From positions 1 through 6,327 of the forward strand of contig CAMATR010000112.1 in assembly GCA_945861175.1 (NCBI GenBank): a stretch of 6,327 nucleotides of DNA, read 5' to 3'. Below the pieces are notes generated by a model that saw only the letters and a program-made list of their open reading frames with translations, was not told where the DNA came from and ran no database searches. Numbering within the stretch: the stretch's first letter is position 1; the number at the start of each line of letters is the position of its first letter. The position numbers and the translations under genes were made by a program. Source of the DNA: Chitinophaga pinensis. Its GTDB lineage: Bacteria; Bacteroidota; Bacteroidia; Flavobacteriales_D; Crocinitomicaceae. This document shows, one piece after another, positions 1 through 5,722 of this stretch.

Positions 1-2423
1 GGATAGCCAGGGGCAGGCCTTATTCCCCTGTAAGATTCTTTTATCAACTCCTCATTTGAAAAAGACTCACTTTTTGCATATCCCCATTGTTCCGTTCTAA
101 CTATTTCATGCAACTTTTCAGCGAATGCCTCAGCCAATCTATCCGCTAAGGCTTTCAATAAAATTGAATTGTAATCGTCATAGTCCTTTTCAAATCGTTC
201 TATATGTCCTTCCAATCCACCGCCTGTTGTAACTACAAATCCGCCTATGTAATCATTGATCCCAGCACTTTTTGGAGCAATAAAATCTGCTAGCGCAATA
301 TTTGGCTGGCCCTCTACTTTCTTTGTTTGTTGACGTAAGGTCCGTTGAATATTGAGCACTACCTCCCTGCTTTCATCAGAATAAATTTCGATATCATCCC
401 CAACGCTATTTGCATAAAAAATCCCCGCCACCGCATTCGCTGTAAGCCAATTTTCATTTACAATAAGATTTAACATATTCAAGGCATCCTCATACAGTTT
501 AGTCGCTTCGTCACCAACCACTTCATCGGTTAAAATATTCGGGAATCGTCCATGAAGTTCCCAAGTTTGAAAAAAAGGAGTCCAGTCAATATAGGAGACT
601 AAATCCTTTAATGGAAATTGTAAATATTCTTTTTTACCGACAAAATTCGGTGCAATGCAGTCCTCTTGAACAAAGTCAATATTCATTGCATTTGCTCTTG
701 CTTGAAACAAACTGAGCAATTCCTTTGAGGCCCTATGCTTTTCGTGATGTTCACGCATACGAGCATATTCAACTTTTAAATCTGAAACAAAGACGTCCTT
801 TTTATATCCAAGTAGAGTTTCAACTACAGTCACAGCGCGCGAGGCATCCAAAACATGAACTGCTTGACCTTTTTTATAGTGTTGCTCAATCTTTACCGCA
901 GTATGAACCTTAGAGGTCGTAGCACCGCCAATCATAAGTGGAATAGTCAATCCAGCCCTCTCCATTTCTTTTGCAACAGTAACCATTTCATCTAAGGATG
1001 GTGTTATAAGCCCACTTAAACCAATGACATCAACATTTTCATTTATTGCTGTTTCGATTATTTTTTCAAATGACACCATCACACCAAGGTCAATTACTTC
1101 ATAGTTGTTGCAACCCAGCACAACCCCAACGATATTTTTTCCAATATCATGAACATCTCCTTTCACAGTTGCCATTAAGATCTTTCCTGCAGATGAACGC
1201 TTCCCATCTTTTTCATCTTCAATATAGGGCAATAAGTATGCTACTGCTTTTTTCATTACGCGCGCAGATTTGACAACTTGCGGTAAAAACATCTTTCCAC
1301 TTCCGAATAAGTCCCCGACAACATTCATTCCATCCATTAGTGGCCCTTCTATCACTTCGATAGGTCGTGAATATATTTTTCTGCACTCCTCCACATCCTC
1401 ATCGATCCAATCTGTGATTCCTTTAACCAAAGCATATGAAAGTCTTTCCCTTACTTCCTTTTCACGCCAACTTAAATCCTGTTCTCTTTTCTTTCCGTCC
1501 CCCTTAACTGTCTCTGCTAATTCAAGTAAACGTTCAGTAGCATCCGGGCGGCGGTTCAACAAAACATCTTCCACATATTCCAACAAAACTTTATCTATAT
1601 CGGCATAAACCTCAAGCATTGTTGGATTAACAATCCCCATATCCATACCTTGTTGGATAGCATGGTATAAAAAAGCTGAGTGCATTGCTTCGCGCACTTT
1701 ATCATTCCCACGGAACGAAAAAGAAACATTGGAAACGCCCCCACTTACATGGGCTCCAGGTAAATTAGTTCGAATCCATTTAGTCGCTCTAAAAAAATCG
1801 AGTGCATTATTATTATGCTCCTCCATCCCCGTAGCAACGGGAAAAATATTTGGATCAAAAATGATATCTTCTTTTGAAAAACCCACCTTTTGCACTAGCG
1901 TGTCATATGATCTTTTACAAATCTCAATTCTTCTATCGTAACTATCTGCTTGTCCCTGTTCATCAAAAGCCATTACAACTACAGCAGCTCCGTATCGTTT
2001 AATCTTTTTTGCCTGTTCAATAAAATTCTTTTCGCCTTCTTTCAATGAGATAGAATTTACAACTCCCTTTCCCTGAATGCATTTCAATCCTGCTTCAATA
2101 ATTTCCCATTTCGAACTATCAATCATCACTGGCACTCTGGCAATGTCTGGTTCTGAAGCAATTAGATTAAGGAATTTCACCATGGCCTCTTTTCCATCTA
2201 TCATTCCCTCATCCATATTGATGTCAATGATCTGGGCCCCACCTTCAACCTGATCCCTCGCCACGGAAAGTGCTGCTTCAAAATTACCCTCCTTGATCAT
2301 TCTCAAAAAAGCACGTGAACCGGTTACGTTTGTGCGTTCACCAATATTGACAAAATTGCTTTCAGGAGTAACAATCAGCGGCTCTAAGCCGGAAAGTTTG
2401 AGCGTAACTTTAGAATCTAACAT
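1..2423 (-). CDS. metH: Cobalamin-dependent methionine synthase, folate/B12/AdoMet-binding half (3' end outside window)
   Basis: The product carries the methyl-transfer machinery of MetH: methyl from 5-methyltetrahydrofolate goes to cob(I)alamin, then to homocysteine on the partner subunit encoded just upstream. Translating the minus strand from ATG at 2423 gives 807 codons without a stop. In order: a pterin-binding TIM barrel (about residues 20-285, with NIGERTNVTGS near 26-36 and IDSSKWE near 101-107), a helical cap (about 315-410), and the B12-binding Rossmann domain with DVHDIGKNIVG at 423-433. H425 is the predicted cobalt ligand (E. coli His759), with D423 and S476 matching the Asp/Ser of that triad. 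The AdoMet reactivation domain follows from about residue 560, with D613 in the IDW motif and R802 in RPAPGYP matching E. coli Asp946 and Arg1134. The window ends there; about 90 residues should be missing. The homocysteine domain is absent because it is encoded separately. ATG 2423 is the only sensible start: an in-frame stop lies four codons upstream. Confidence 0.97.
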   Translation of the reverse strand, partial: MLDSKVTLKLSGLEPLIVTPESNFVNIGERTNVTGSRAFLRMIKEGNFEAALSVARDQVEGGAQIIDINMDEGMIDGKEAMVKFLNLIASEPDIARVPVMIDSSKWEIIEAGLKCIQGKGVVNSISLKEGEKNFIEQAKKIKRYGAAVVVMAFDEQGQADSYDRRIEICKRSYDTLVQKVGFSKEDIIFDPNIFPVATGMEEHNNNALDFFRATKWIRTNLPGAHVSGGVSNVSFSFRGNDKVREAMHSAFLYHAIQQGMDMGIVNPTMLEVYADIDKVLLEYVEDVLLNRRPDATERLLELAETVKGDGKKREQDLSWREKEVRERLSYALVKGITDWIDEDVEECRKIYSRPIEVIEGPLMDGMNVVGDLFGSGKMFLPQVVKSARVMKKAVAYLLPYIEDEKDGKRSSAGKILMATVKGDVHDIGKNIVGVVLGCNNYEVIDLGVMVSFEKIIETAINENVDVIGLSGLITPSLDEMVTVAKEMERAGLTIPLMIGGATTSKVHTAVKIEQHYKKGQAVHVLDASRAVTVVETLLGYKKDVFVSDLKVEYARMREHHEKHRASKELLSLFQARANAMNIDFVQEDCIAPNFVGKKEYLQFPLKDLVSYIDWTPFFQTWELHGRFPNILTDEVVGDEATKLYEDALNMLNLIVNENWLTANAVAGIFYANSVGDDIEIYSDESREVVLNIQRTLRQQTKKVEGQPNIALADFIAPKSAGINDYIGGFVVTTGGGLEGHIERFEKDYDDYNSILLKALADRLAEAFAEKLHEIVRTEQWGYAKSESFSNEELIKESYRGIRPAPGY

Positions 2424-2432
2424 GAACTCATT

Positions 2433-3443
2433 TTATGCTTTTAAGTTTAAAACATTTATTTCCCTAGGATTGTACTTTGATGCCAATTGAGCAATTGCTC
2501 GAATATGTGCTGGCGTTGTACCGCAGCATCCACCAATAATATTAACCAATCCTTCATCCAAGAATTCTCGAATTTGTTCAGCCATTAATTCTGGAGTTTC
2601 ATCATACTGCCCAAATTCATTTGGTAATCCAGCATTCGGGTGAGCACTCACACCATATGGCGAATTTTTATTCAAGACTTGCAAATAAGGCCGCATCATA
2701 GATGCCCCAAGCGCACAATTTAAACCAATAGAAATCAATGGAATGTGTGACATAGAGATTAAAAATGCTTCGGTAGTTTGGCCAGTCAATGTGCGCCCAC
2801 TCTGATCGGTAATGGTTCCAGAAACCATAATTGGGTAAACTTTTCCAATTTCATCAAAAACCATGTCTATTGCAAAAAGAGCAGCCTTGGCATTCAATGT
2901 GTCAAAAATGGTTTCAACCAGCAAGATATCCACCCCACCATCTATTAGAGCTTTTACTTGTTGCGCGTATGCCTCAACTAATAAATCAAAGGTGATTGCT
3001 CGAAATCCAGGATCATTAACATCTGGAGAAATTGATGCTGTCCGATTGGTAGGACCGATAGCACCCGCTACAAATCGAGGTTTATTCGGTTCAGCTGCAG
3101 AAAATTCATCAGCTACCTCACGTGCAATTTTAGCTGATTGATAATTGATGTCATAAACAGCTTTTTCTAGGCCGTAGTCCGCCTGAGCAATCGTCGTCCC
3201 AGAGAAAGTATTGGTTTCGGCAATATCCGCACCTGCTGCGAAATATTGCCGATGAATATCCTTAATTATCTCCGGTCGGGTCAACGACAGAAGATCATTA
3301 TTACCTTTAAGCGATGAAGGATGATTCTCAAACCAACCCTTTCTAAAATCTTCTTCCGTAAGCGAATGACGCTGAATCATGGTTCCCATGGCGCCATCTA
3401 GGATTAAAATTCTTTCTTGTAAAATGTCGTATATAGTTTTCAT
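2433..3443 (-). CDS. metH: Homocysteine S-methyltransferase half of split methionine synthase
   Basis: This cytosolic zinc enzyme module activates homocysteine and accepts the methyl group from methylcobalamin, making methionine. The 336 residues correspond to the N-terminal (beta/alpha)8 barrel of MetH. DGAMGTMIQ lies at 16-24, ETNTFSGT at 76-83 and GAIGPTNRTASISPDV at 127-142. The three predicted zinc ligands are C243 (in LNCALGA) and C306/C307 (in GGCCGTTPAHI), equivalent to E. coli Cys247, Cys310 and Cys311. All catalytic residues I can place are intact. It ends in the linker where the full-length enzyme would continue into the pterin domain, and the next gene starts nine bases later in the same frame. 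It could be a stand-alone betaine- or S-methylmethionine-type methyltransferase, but the close match to the MetH N-terminus and the neighbour argue against that. Start ATG 3443 follows the SAM-I riboswitch by about 45 bases; there is no clear Shine-Dalgarno sequence. Confidence 0.95.
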   Translation of the reverse strand: MKTIYDILQERILILDGAMGTMIQRHSLTEEDFRKGWFENHPSSLKGNNDLLSLTRPEIIKDIHRQYFAAGADIAETNTFSGTTIAQADYGLEKAVYDINYQSAKIAREVADEFSAAEPNKPRFVAGAIGPTNRTASISPDVNDPGFRAITFDLLVEAYAQQVKALIDGGVDILLVETIFDTLNAKAALFAIDMVFDEIGKVYPIMVSGTITDQSGRTLTGQTTEAFLISMSHIPLISIGLNCALGASMMRPYLQVLNKNSPYGVSAHPNAGLPNEFGQYDETPELMAEQIREFLDEGLVNIIGGCCGTTPAHIRAIAQLASKYNPREINVLNLKA

Positions 3444-3461
3444 AGTACTTGCTTAAACTAT

Positions 3462-3485
3462 GAAAAAAGGAAAGCGGTAAACCGC
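3462..3485 (-). terminator. Candidate expression-platform terminator of the SAM-I riboswitch
   Basis: Directly after P1, the minus strand has GCGG-TTTA-CCGC (3485-3474), then TTTCC and six T (3468-3463). This is the layout of a riboswitch-controlled intrinsic terminator, but the stem is only 4 bp. A longer alternative exists: GGAAAAG (3500-3494), in the P4-P1 junction, can pair with CTTTCC (3474-3469) beyond the hairpin. That would either extend the terminator around an internal bulge or act as a competing fold. Which fold is the off state cannot be decided by eye, and translational control is also possible. Confidence 0.55.
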
Positions 3486-3487
3486 GC

Positions 3488-3591
3488 ACTTATCTTTTCC
3501 CGAAAAAATTCGGAATTGGATTTGGCACCTTGCACTAATCGCAGGTTGCCAAGGCTTCACAGGGCCGATCCCTCCACCTTTCTTCATAAGT
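3488..3591 (-). promoter_or_regulatory. SAM-I (S-box) riboswitch aptamer in the metH leader
   Basis: Read on the minus strand, the leader has the conserved order of the SAM-I aptamer. P1 is ACTTAT (3591-3586) pairing with ATAAGT (3493-3488). The J1/2 and P2 stretch AAGAAAGGTGGAGGGA is followed by the loop GGCCC used in the family's pseudoknot, then TGTGAAGCC and GGCAACC. After the P3 stem comes GGTGCCAAATCC, and then P4, CCGAA-TTTT-TTCGG (3513-3500). The family binds S-adenosylmethionine and lowers expression of methionine genes, which fits its position directly upstream of the split metH. A SAM-II or SAM-IV class is less likely because the long GGTGGAGGGA and GGTGCCAA motifs are those of SAM-I. 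Confidence 0.95.
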
Positions 3592-3611
3592 TTATTTAAA
3601 TGAACGTGCCA

Positions 3612-3641
3612 CAAAATTAAGCTGTTTTTGATTGAAAACAA
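3612..3641 (-). promoter_or_regulatory. Promoter of the riboswitch-metH transcript
   Basis: On the minus strand TTG (3641-3639) is followed, after exactly 19 bases, by TAATTTTG (3619-3612). This is a full match to the Bacteroidota housekeeping pattern TTG-N(17-20)-TAnnTTTG. Transcription would begin near 3605, about 15 bases before the riboswitch P1 stem, so the whole aptamer lies in the leader. Confidence 0.75.
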
Positions 3642-3650
3642 GCAGAATGA

Positions 3651-3679
3651 TTGCTTTTATTTTTGAAAATTTACTTTTG
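3651..3679 (+). promoter_or_regulatory. Promoter of the DgkA-like kinase gene
   Basis: TTG (3651-3653), 18 bases, then TACTTTTG (3672-3679) fits the Bacteroidota -33/-7 consensus. The predicted transcript starts near 3685, giving a leader of only about 10 bases before ATG 3695. The -33 element lies about 10 bp from that of the divergent metH promoter, so the two are back to back. Confidence 0.7.
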
Positions 3680-3694
3680 TAGAAAACACAATTC

Positions 3695-4066
3695 ATGAAG
3701 CGTTTTATTTATAGTCTAAATTTTGCCTTAAATGGATTGAAATTTAGCTTTCAAAATGGTCATAATTTTAAAATACAACTCTCATTTCTGCTTTTAAGTA
3801 TTTGCCTCGGTTCACTATTTAATATAAATAAACAAGAATGGCTTTGGATAATCGTATTTTCGAGTCTAGTTCTTTCATTGGAAGTTGTAAATACAGCGAT
3901 TGAAGAGCTTTGTAATAAAATATCCAAGGAAAAAGACGAACATATTATGTGGATCAAAGATCTTTCCGCTGGTGCAGTTTTAATATCCTCAATCGGAGCT
4001 ATGATTATTGGTCTCATTATTTTTTATCCATACATTTCAACGTTTTTATTTTCGTTATTCCAATGA
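3695..4066 (+). CDS. dgkA: Diacylglycerol/undecaprenol kinase family membrane protein
   Basis: This 123-residue inner-membrane protein matches the small DgkA/UdpK family, which phosphorylates diacylglycerol or undecaprenol with ATP to recycle lipids left over from envelope synthesis. Length and layout fit: an amphipathic N-terminus (RSLNFALNGLKFSFQ-like), then three hydrophobic helices at about 28-44, 49-66 and 91-112. The family signature is present as LEVVNTAIEEL, giving E63, N66 and E70 (E. coli Glu69, Asn72, Glu76), and K88-D89 match Lys94-Asp95 before SAGAVLISS. One feature is odd: where the family usually has Glu in N-E-x-x-F (E. coli Glu28, a metal ligand), this protein has N21-G22-H-N-F. 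The sequence cannot tell diacylglycerol from undecaprenol as the substrate; the NFKI motif resembles the Gram-positive UdpK type. It has its own promoter, divergent from metH, and no Shine-Dalgarno sequence. Confidence 0.9.
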   Translation: MKRFIYSLNFALNGLKFSFQNGHNFKIQLSFLLLSICLGSLFNINKQEWLWIIVFSSLVLSLEVVNTAIEELCNKISKEKDEHIMWIKDLSAGAVLISSIGAMIIGLIIFYPYISTFLFSLFQ

Positions 4067-4088
4067 CAGATAAAAAAGATTACGCAAA

Positions 4089-4118
4089 TTTGTAAATGAG
4101 TCGATAGTTTTAGGTTAT
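4089..4118 (+). promoter_or_regulatory. Weak candidate promoter before the coiled-coil protein gene
   Basis: TTTG (4089-4092), 18 bases, then TAGGTTAT (4111-4118) partly fits the Bacteroidota pattern; the last two bases of the -7 box do not match. The 79-base spacer after the dgkA-like gene shows no terminator, so read-through from that gene is an alternative. Confidence 0.3.
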
Positions 4119-4145
4119 TGACAAATTCAAAAACAACAGACGCGT

Positions 4146-4940
4146 ATGAAATTACTTTTGAGTTTAGCCTTTGCTTTAATAGCTAACCTTCTTTTTTCTC
4201 AGAGTTTTCTATCGAAACAGTTGGATCATTTTTTCCCTAATCGAAAGAGTAAACAAATTGAAAAGTTGAGTTCACAGGTGGATAGTTTACAGCGTTCAAA
4301 TGACAGTCTCACAGTCTCAGTAATTAATGCCGCTGAAAAAATCGTTCACCATAAAAAAGAAATCATAAATCTTAAAACAGACCTTTTCAACGAAAAAGAA
4401 AATACGAAAACCGCTCAAAACCAACTACAATCTGAGGTAGCAGAACTGCTGGATTCAATCAATAAAATCAGTTTTACACTTGTTACATGTACTGAAGAAA
4501 ATACTTCTGTTATCGCACCAGCTGCGCCAGTAATTACAAATCGTTGCAATTGGAGATGTTACCAAATAATTGAAAAAGGCACTCCTGACTTAAACGGACG
4601 ATATATCTGGAGTACAGAGATTTTTAGTACAAAATCTAATGCTTCTCTTAAAATTTCAAATGCGGAACTATTCAAAACCGATAAACTCGCTGAATTGGAA
4701 GCCAAGGTGAATGCTCGTTTCAAGGAAGATTTCCTTTCATTCAAAGCAGTTACACAAGGCTGTTTTTATAACAAAAAAAGTTTTATCCCTGTATCGATTA
4801 ACGAGATGAGACTGGCCTTTAATGACAACTCAGAAATCATTTTTGAAGCTGACTTTGGCCTGACTGACAATTGTTACGCGGTCAGTGCTACTTCTACAGG
4901 CTTCAAGATAGCTGAACTTCGAGAATTCTTTTCAGAATAG
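4146..4940 (+). CDS. Secreted coiled-coil protein of unknown function
   Basis: I do not recognise a named family. The 264 residues begin with a Sec signal peptide (basic K2, hydrophobic 3-17, likely cleavage after FSQ at about 19). There is no lipobox cysteine, so it is probably periplasmic or exported rather than a lipoprotein. Residues about 36-110 are rich in Lys, Glu, Gln, Ser and regularly spaced Leu/Ile/Val, consistent with a long coiled coil. A short Ala/Pro linker (about 121-129) leads to a C-terminal globular domain (about 132-264) of alternating strands and helices. Cysteines occur at 115, 134, 138, 206 and 243; the C134-x3-C138 pair could form disulfides in the periplasm. The C-terminus (LAFNDNSEIIFEADFGL) faintly recalls DUF3298/DUF4163-type domains, but this is a guess. 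It lies 79 bases after the dgkA-like gene on the same strand and converges with the gene at 5001-5651. Confidence 0.8.
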   Translation: MKLLLSLAFALIANLLFSQSFLSKQLDHFFPNRKSKQIEKLSSQVDSLQRSNDSLTVSVINAAEKIVHHKKEIINLKTDLFNEKENTKTAQNQLQSEVAELLDSINKISFTLVTCTEENTSVIAPAAPVITNRCNWRCYQIIEKGTPDLNGRYIWSTEIFSTKSNASLKISNAELFKTDKLAELEAKVNARFKEDFLSFKAVTQGCFYNKKSFIPVSINEMRLAFNDNSEIIFEADFGLTDNCYAVSATSTGFKIAELREFFSE

Positions 4941-4953
4941 AAATTTAATTCAC

Positions 4954-4978
4954 AAAAAAAAGGGAGCCGAAGCTCCCT
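4954..4978 (-). terminator. Intrinsic terminator with UUCG tetraloop
   Basis: On the minus strand AGGGAGC-TTCG-GCTCCCT (4978-4961) forms a 7-bp GC-rich stem capped by a C(UUCG)G tetraloop, and it runs into eight T (4961-4954). It ends the transcript of the 5001-5651 gene about 20 bases past its stop. On the plus strand the hairpin is followed by CAAATG, not a T run, so it is not a proper terminator for the convergent 4146-4940 gene. Confidence 0.92.
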
Positions 4979-5000
4979 CAAATGTAAGTTAAACAGTTTC

Positions 5001-5651
5001 CTATTTCATTGGAACTGTTGTAACATTCTTAACTCCTTCGTAAGACGTCTTAGCTGGTGTCCCTAATCGGAAACCGATGCCTGAATAAATCGCAAATCTG
5101 GGTAATAAAGAATTGGTGTTGATTGCAGCAAATGCTGTCTCAATATTGTAGTACAACCTTTTCTTTTTACCGAAAGATAAAGTGTATCCAACGCCTAGAT
5201 TAACTCTAATAGAACGATATTTTGAGATAGTACTACCAAGCAAATTACCATAATTGTCATATAAAAAATCTTCTTGCCTTGTACTAGCCAAATTAAAATT
5301 CGCATTTGCATAAAAGCCACTAACAATTCCATATTGGTAACCCAATTTAAATGAATTGTATCTGTAATCTGAAGAATCTGAAGAACCTATTCCACGCATG
5401 TAACCCAACAAAAGACCCGTATTCTTAGAGCCGATCATTGCTTTTATTCCACCACCTGAAAAATCAAAACATGTTCCAAGAATCTCAGACTGAATTTCAA
5501 GATTAAGCAAAGATTCAGGTAGCTCATGACTTTTTTTAGCCTTCGCAGAATCAACAGGATTTTGCTTGGACGCATTATTCATTGACGTTTGACTTTGACT
5601 AAAAACACTCAAAGAAGTAAGAAAAAGTATGCTTATCAATATGTATTTCAT
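5001..5651 (-). CDS. Small secreted protein, probably outer-membrane beta-barrel
   Basis: I do not recognise a specific family. The 216-residue product has a signal peptide (1-18, cleavage after FSQ), then a polar Ser/Asn/Lys linker (about 20-45). After that come alternating hydrophobic/aromatic stretches typical of membrane beta-strands: about 79-87 (GLLLGYMRG), 99-106 (NSFKLGYQ), 111-122 (SGFYANANFNLA), 148-159 (IRVNLGVGYTLS), 165-174 (RLYYNIETAF) and 184-196 (PRFAIYSGIGFRL). Glycine-aromatic alternation and short turns such as GKKKR support an 8-stranded-type barrel in the outer membrane. It does not end in the usual terminal aromatic: an 18-residue hydrophilic tail follows the last strand. 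It lies 47 bases after the gene ending at 5699, on the same strand, with a strong hairpin between them, and ends before a clear terminator. Start ATG 5651 is directly followed by a good signal peptide; there is no Shine-Dalgarno sequence. Confidence 0.82.
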   Translation of the reverse strand: MKYILISILFLTSLSVFSQSQTSMNNASKQNPVDSAKAKKSHELPESLLNLEIQSEILGTCFDFSGGGIKAMIGSKNTGLLLGYMRGIGSSDSSDYRYNSFKLGYQYGIVSGFYANANFNLASTRQEDFLYDNYGNLLGSTISKYRSIRVNLGVGYTLSFGKKKRLYYNIETAFAAINTNSLLPRFAIYSGIGFRLGTPAKTSYEGVKNVTTVPMK

Positions 5652-5655
5652 ACTT

Positions 5656-5691
5656 AAAAAATGAAGCCAGCACTCTAAATAAGTGCTGGCT
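5656..5691 (-). terminator. Hairpin terminator/attenuator between the two envelope-type genes
   Basis: On the minus strand AGCCAGCACT (5691-5682) and AGTGCTGGCT (5674-5665) form a perfect 10-bp stem with a 7-base loop. Three bases (TCA) and then six T (5661-5656) follow. It sits 8 bases after the stop at 5699 and its T run ends 4 bases before ATG 5651. It is a good terminator for the upstream gene and possibly an attenuator limiting read-through into the downstream one. Confidence 0.8.
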
Positions 5692-5693
5692 AA

Positions 5694-5722
5694 TTAAATT
5701 ATTTCTTTTTCCAGAACATCAA
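5694..5722 (-). promoter_or_regulatory. Weak candidate promoter for the beta-barrel gene
   Basis: On the minus strand TTG (5722-5720), 18 bases, then TAATTTAA (5701-5694) partly fits TTG/TAnnTTTG, with the final two bases of the -7 box mismatched. It overlaps the end of the upstream coding sequence. A start near 5688 would fall inside the first arm of the hairpin. Confidence 0.3.

Noticed and set aside
725..1941. Several plus-strand open frames over the left third
   Set aside because: They are antisense to the metH frame, which has clear domain motifs throughout; the plus-strand peptides are low in protein-like composition and have no promoters.
2417..2431. ATG overlapping the TAA stop region (ATG AGT TCA TGT TAG on minus) as the start of the second metH gene
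   Set aside because: It is out of frame with the pterin-binding domain and stops after four codons; ATG 2423 opens the real frame.
1..3443. metH as a broken pseudogene
   Set aside because: Both halves retain all key residues (zinc cysteines, B12 histidine, AdoMet-site residues), the break is exactly at a domain linker, and the second half has its own ATG.
3453..3641. A 62-codon minus-strand open frame across the metH leader
   Set aside because: It runs through the SAM-I aptamer and its promoter; the sequence is explained by RNA structure and the peptide has no protein-like features.
4083..4094. Short palindrome GCAAATTTG-like as a terminator after the kinase gene
   Set aside because: The stem is AT-only, lacks a loop of workable size and has no T run.
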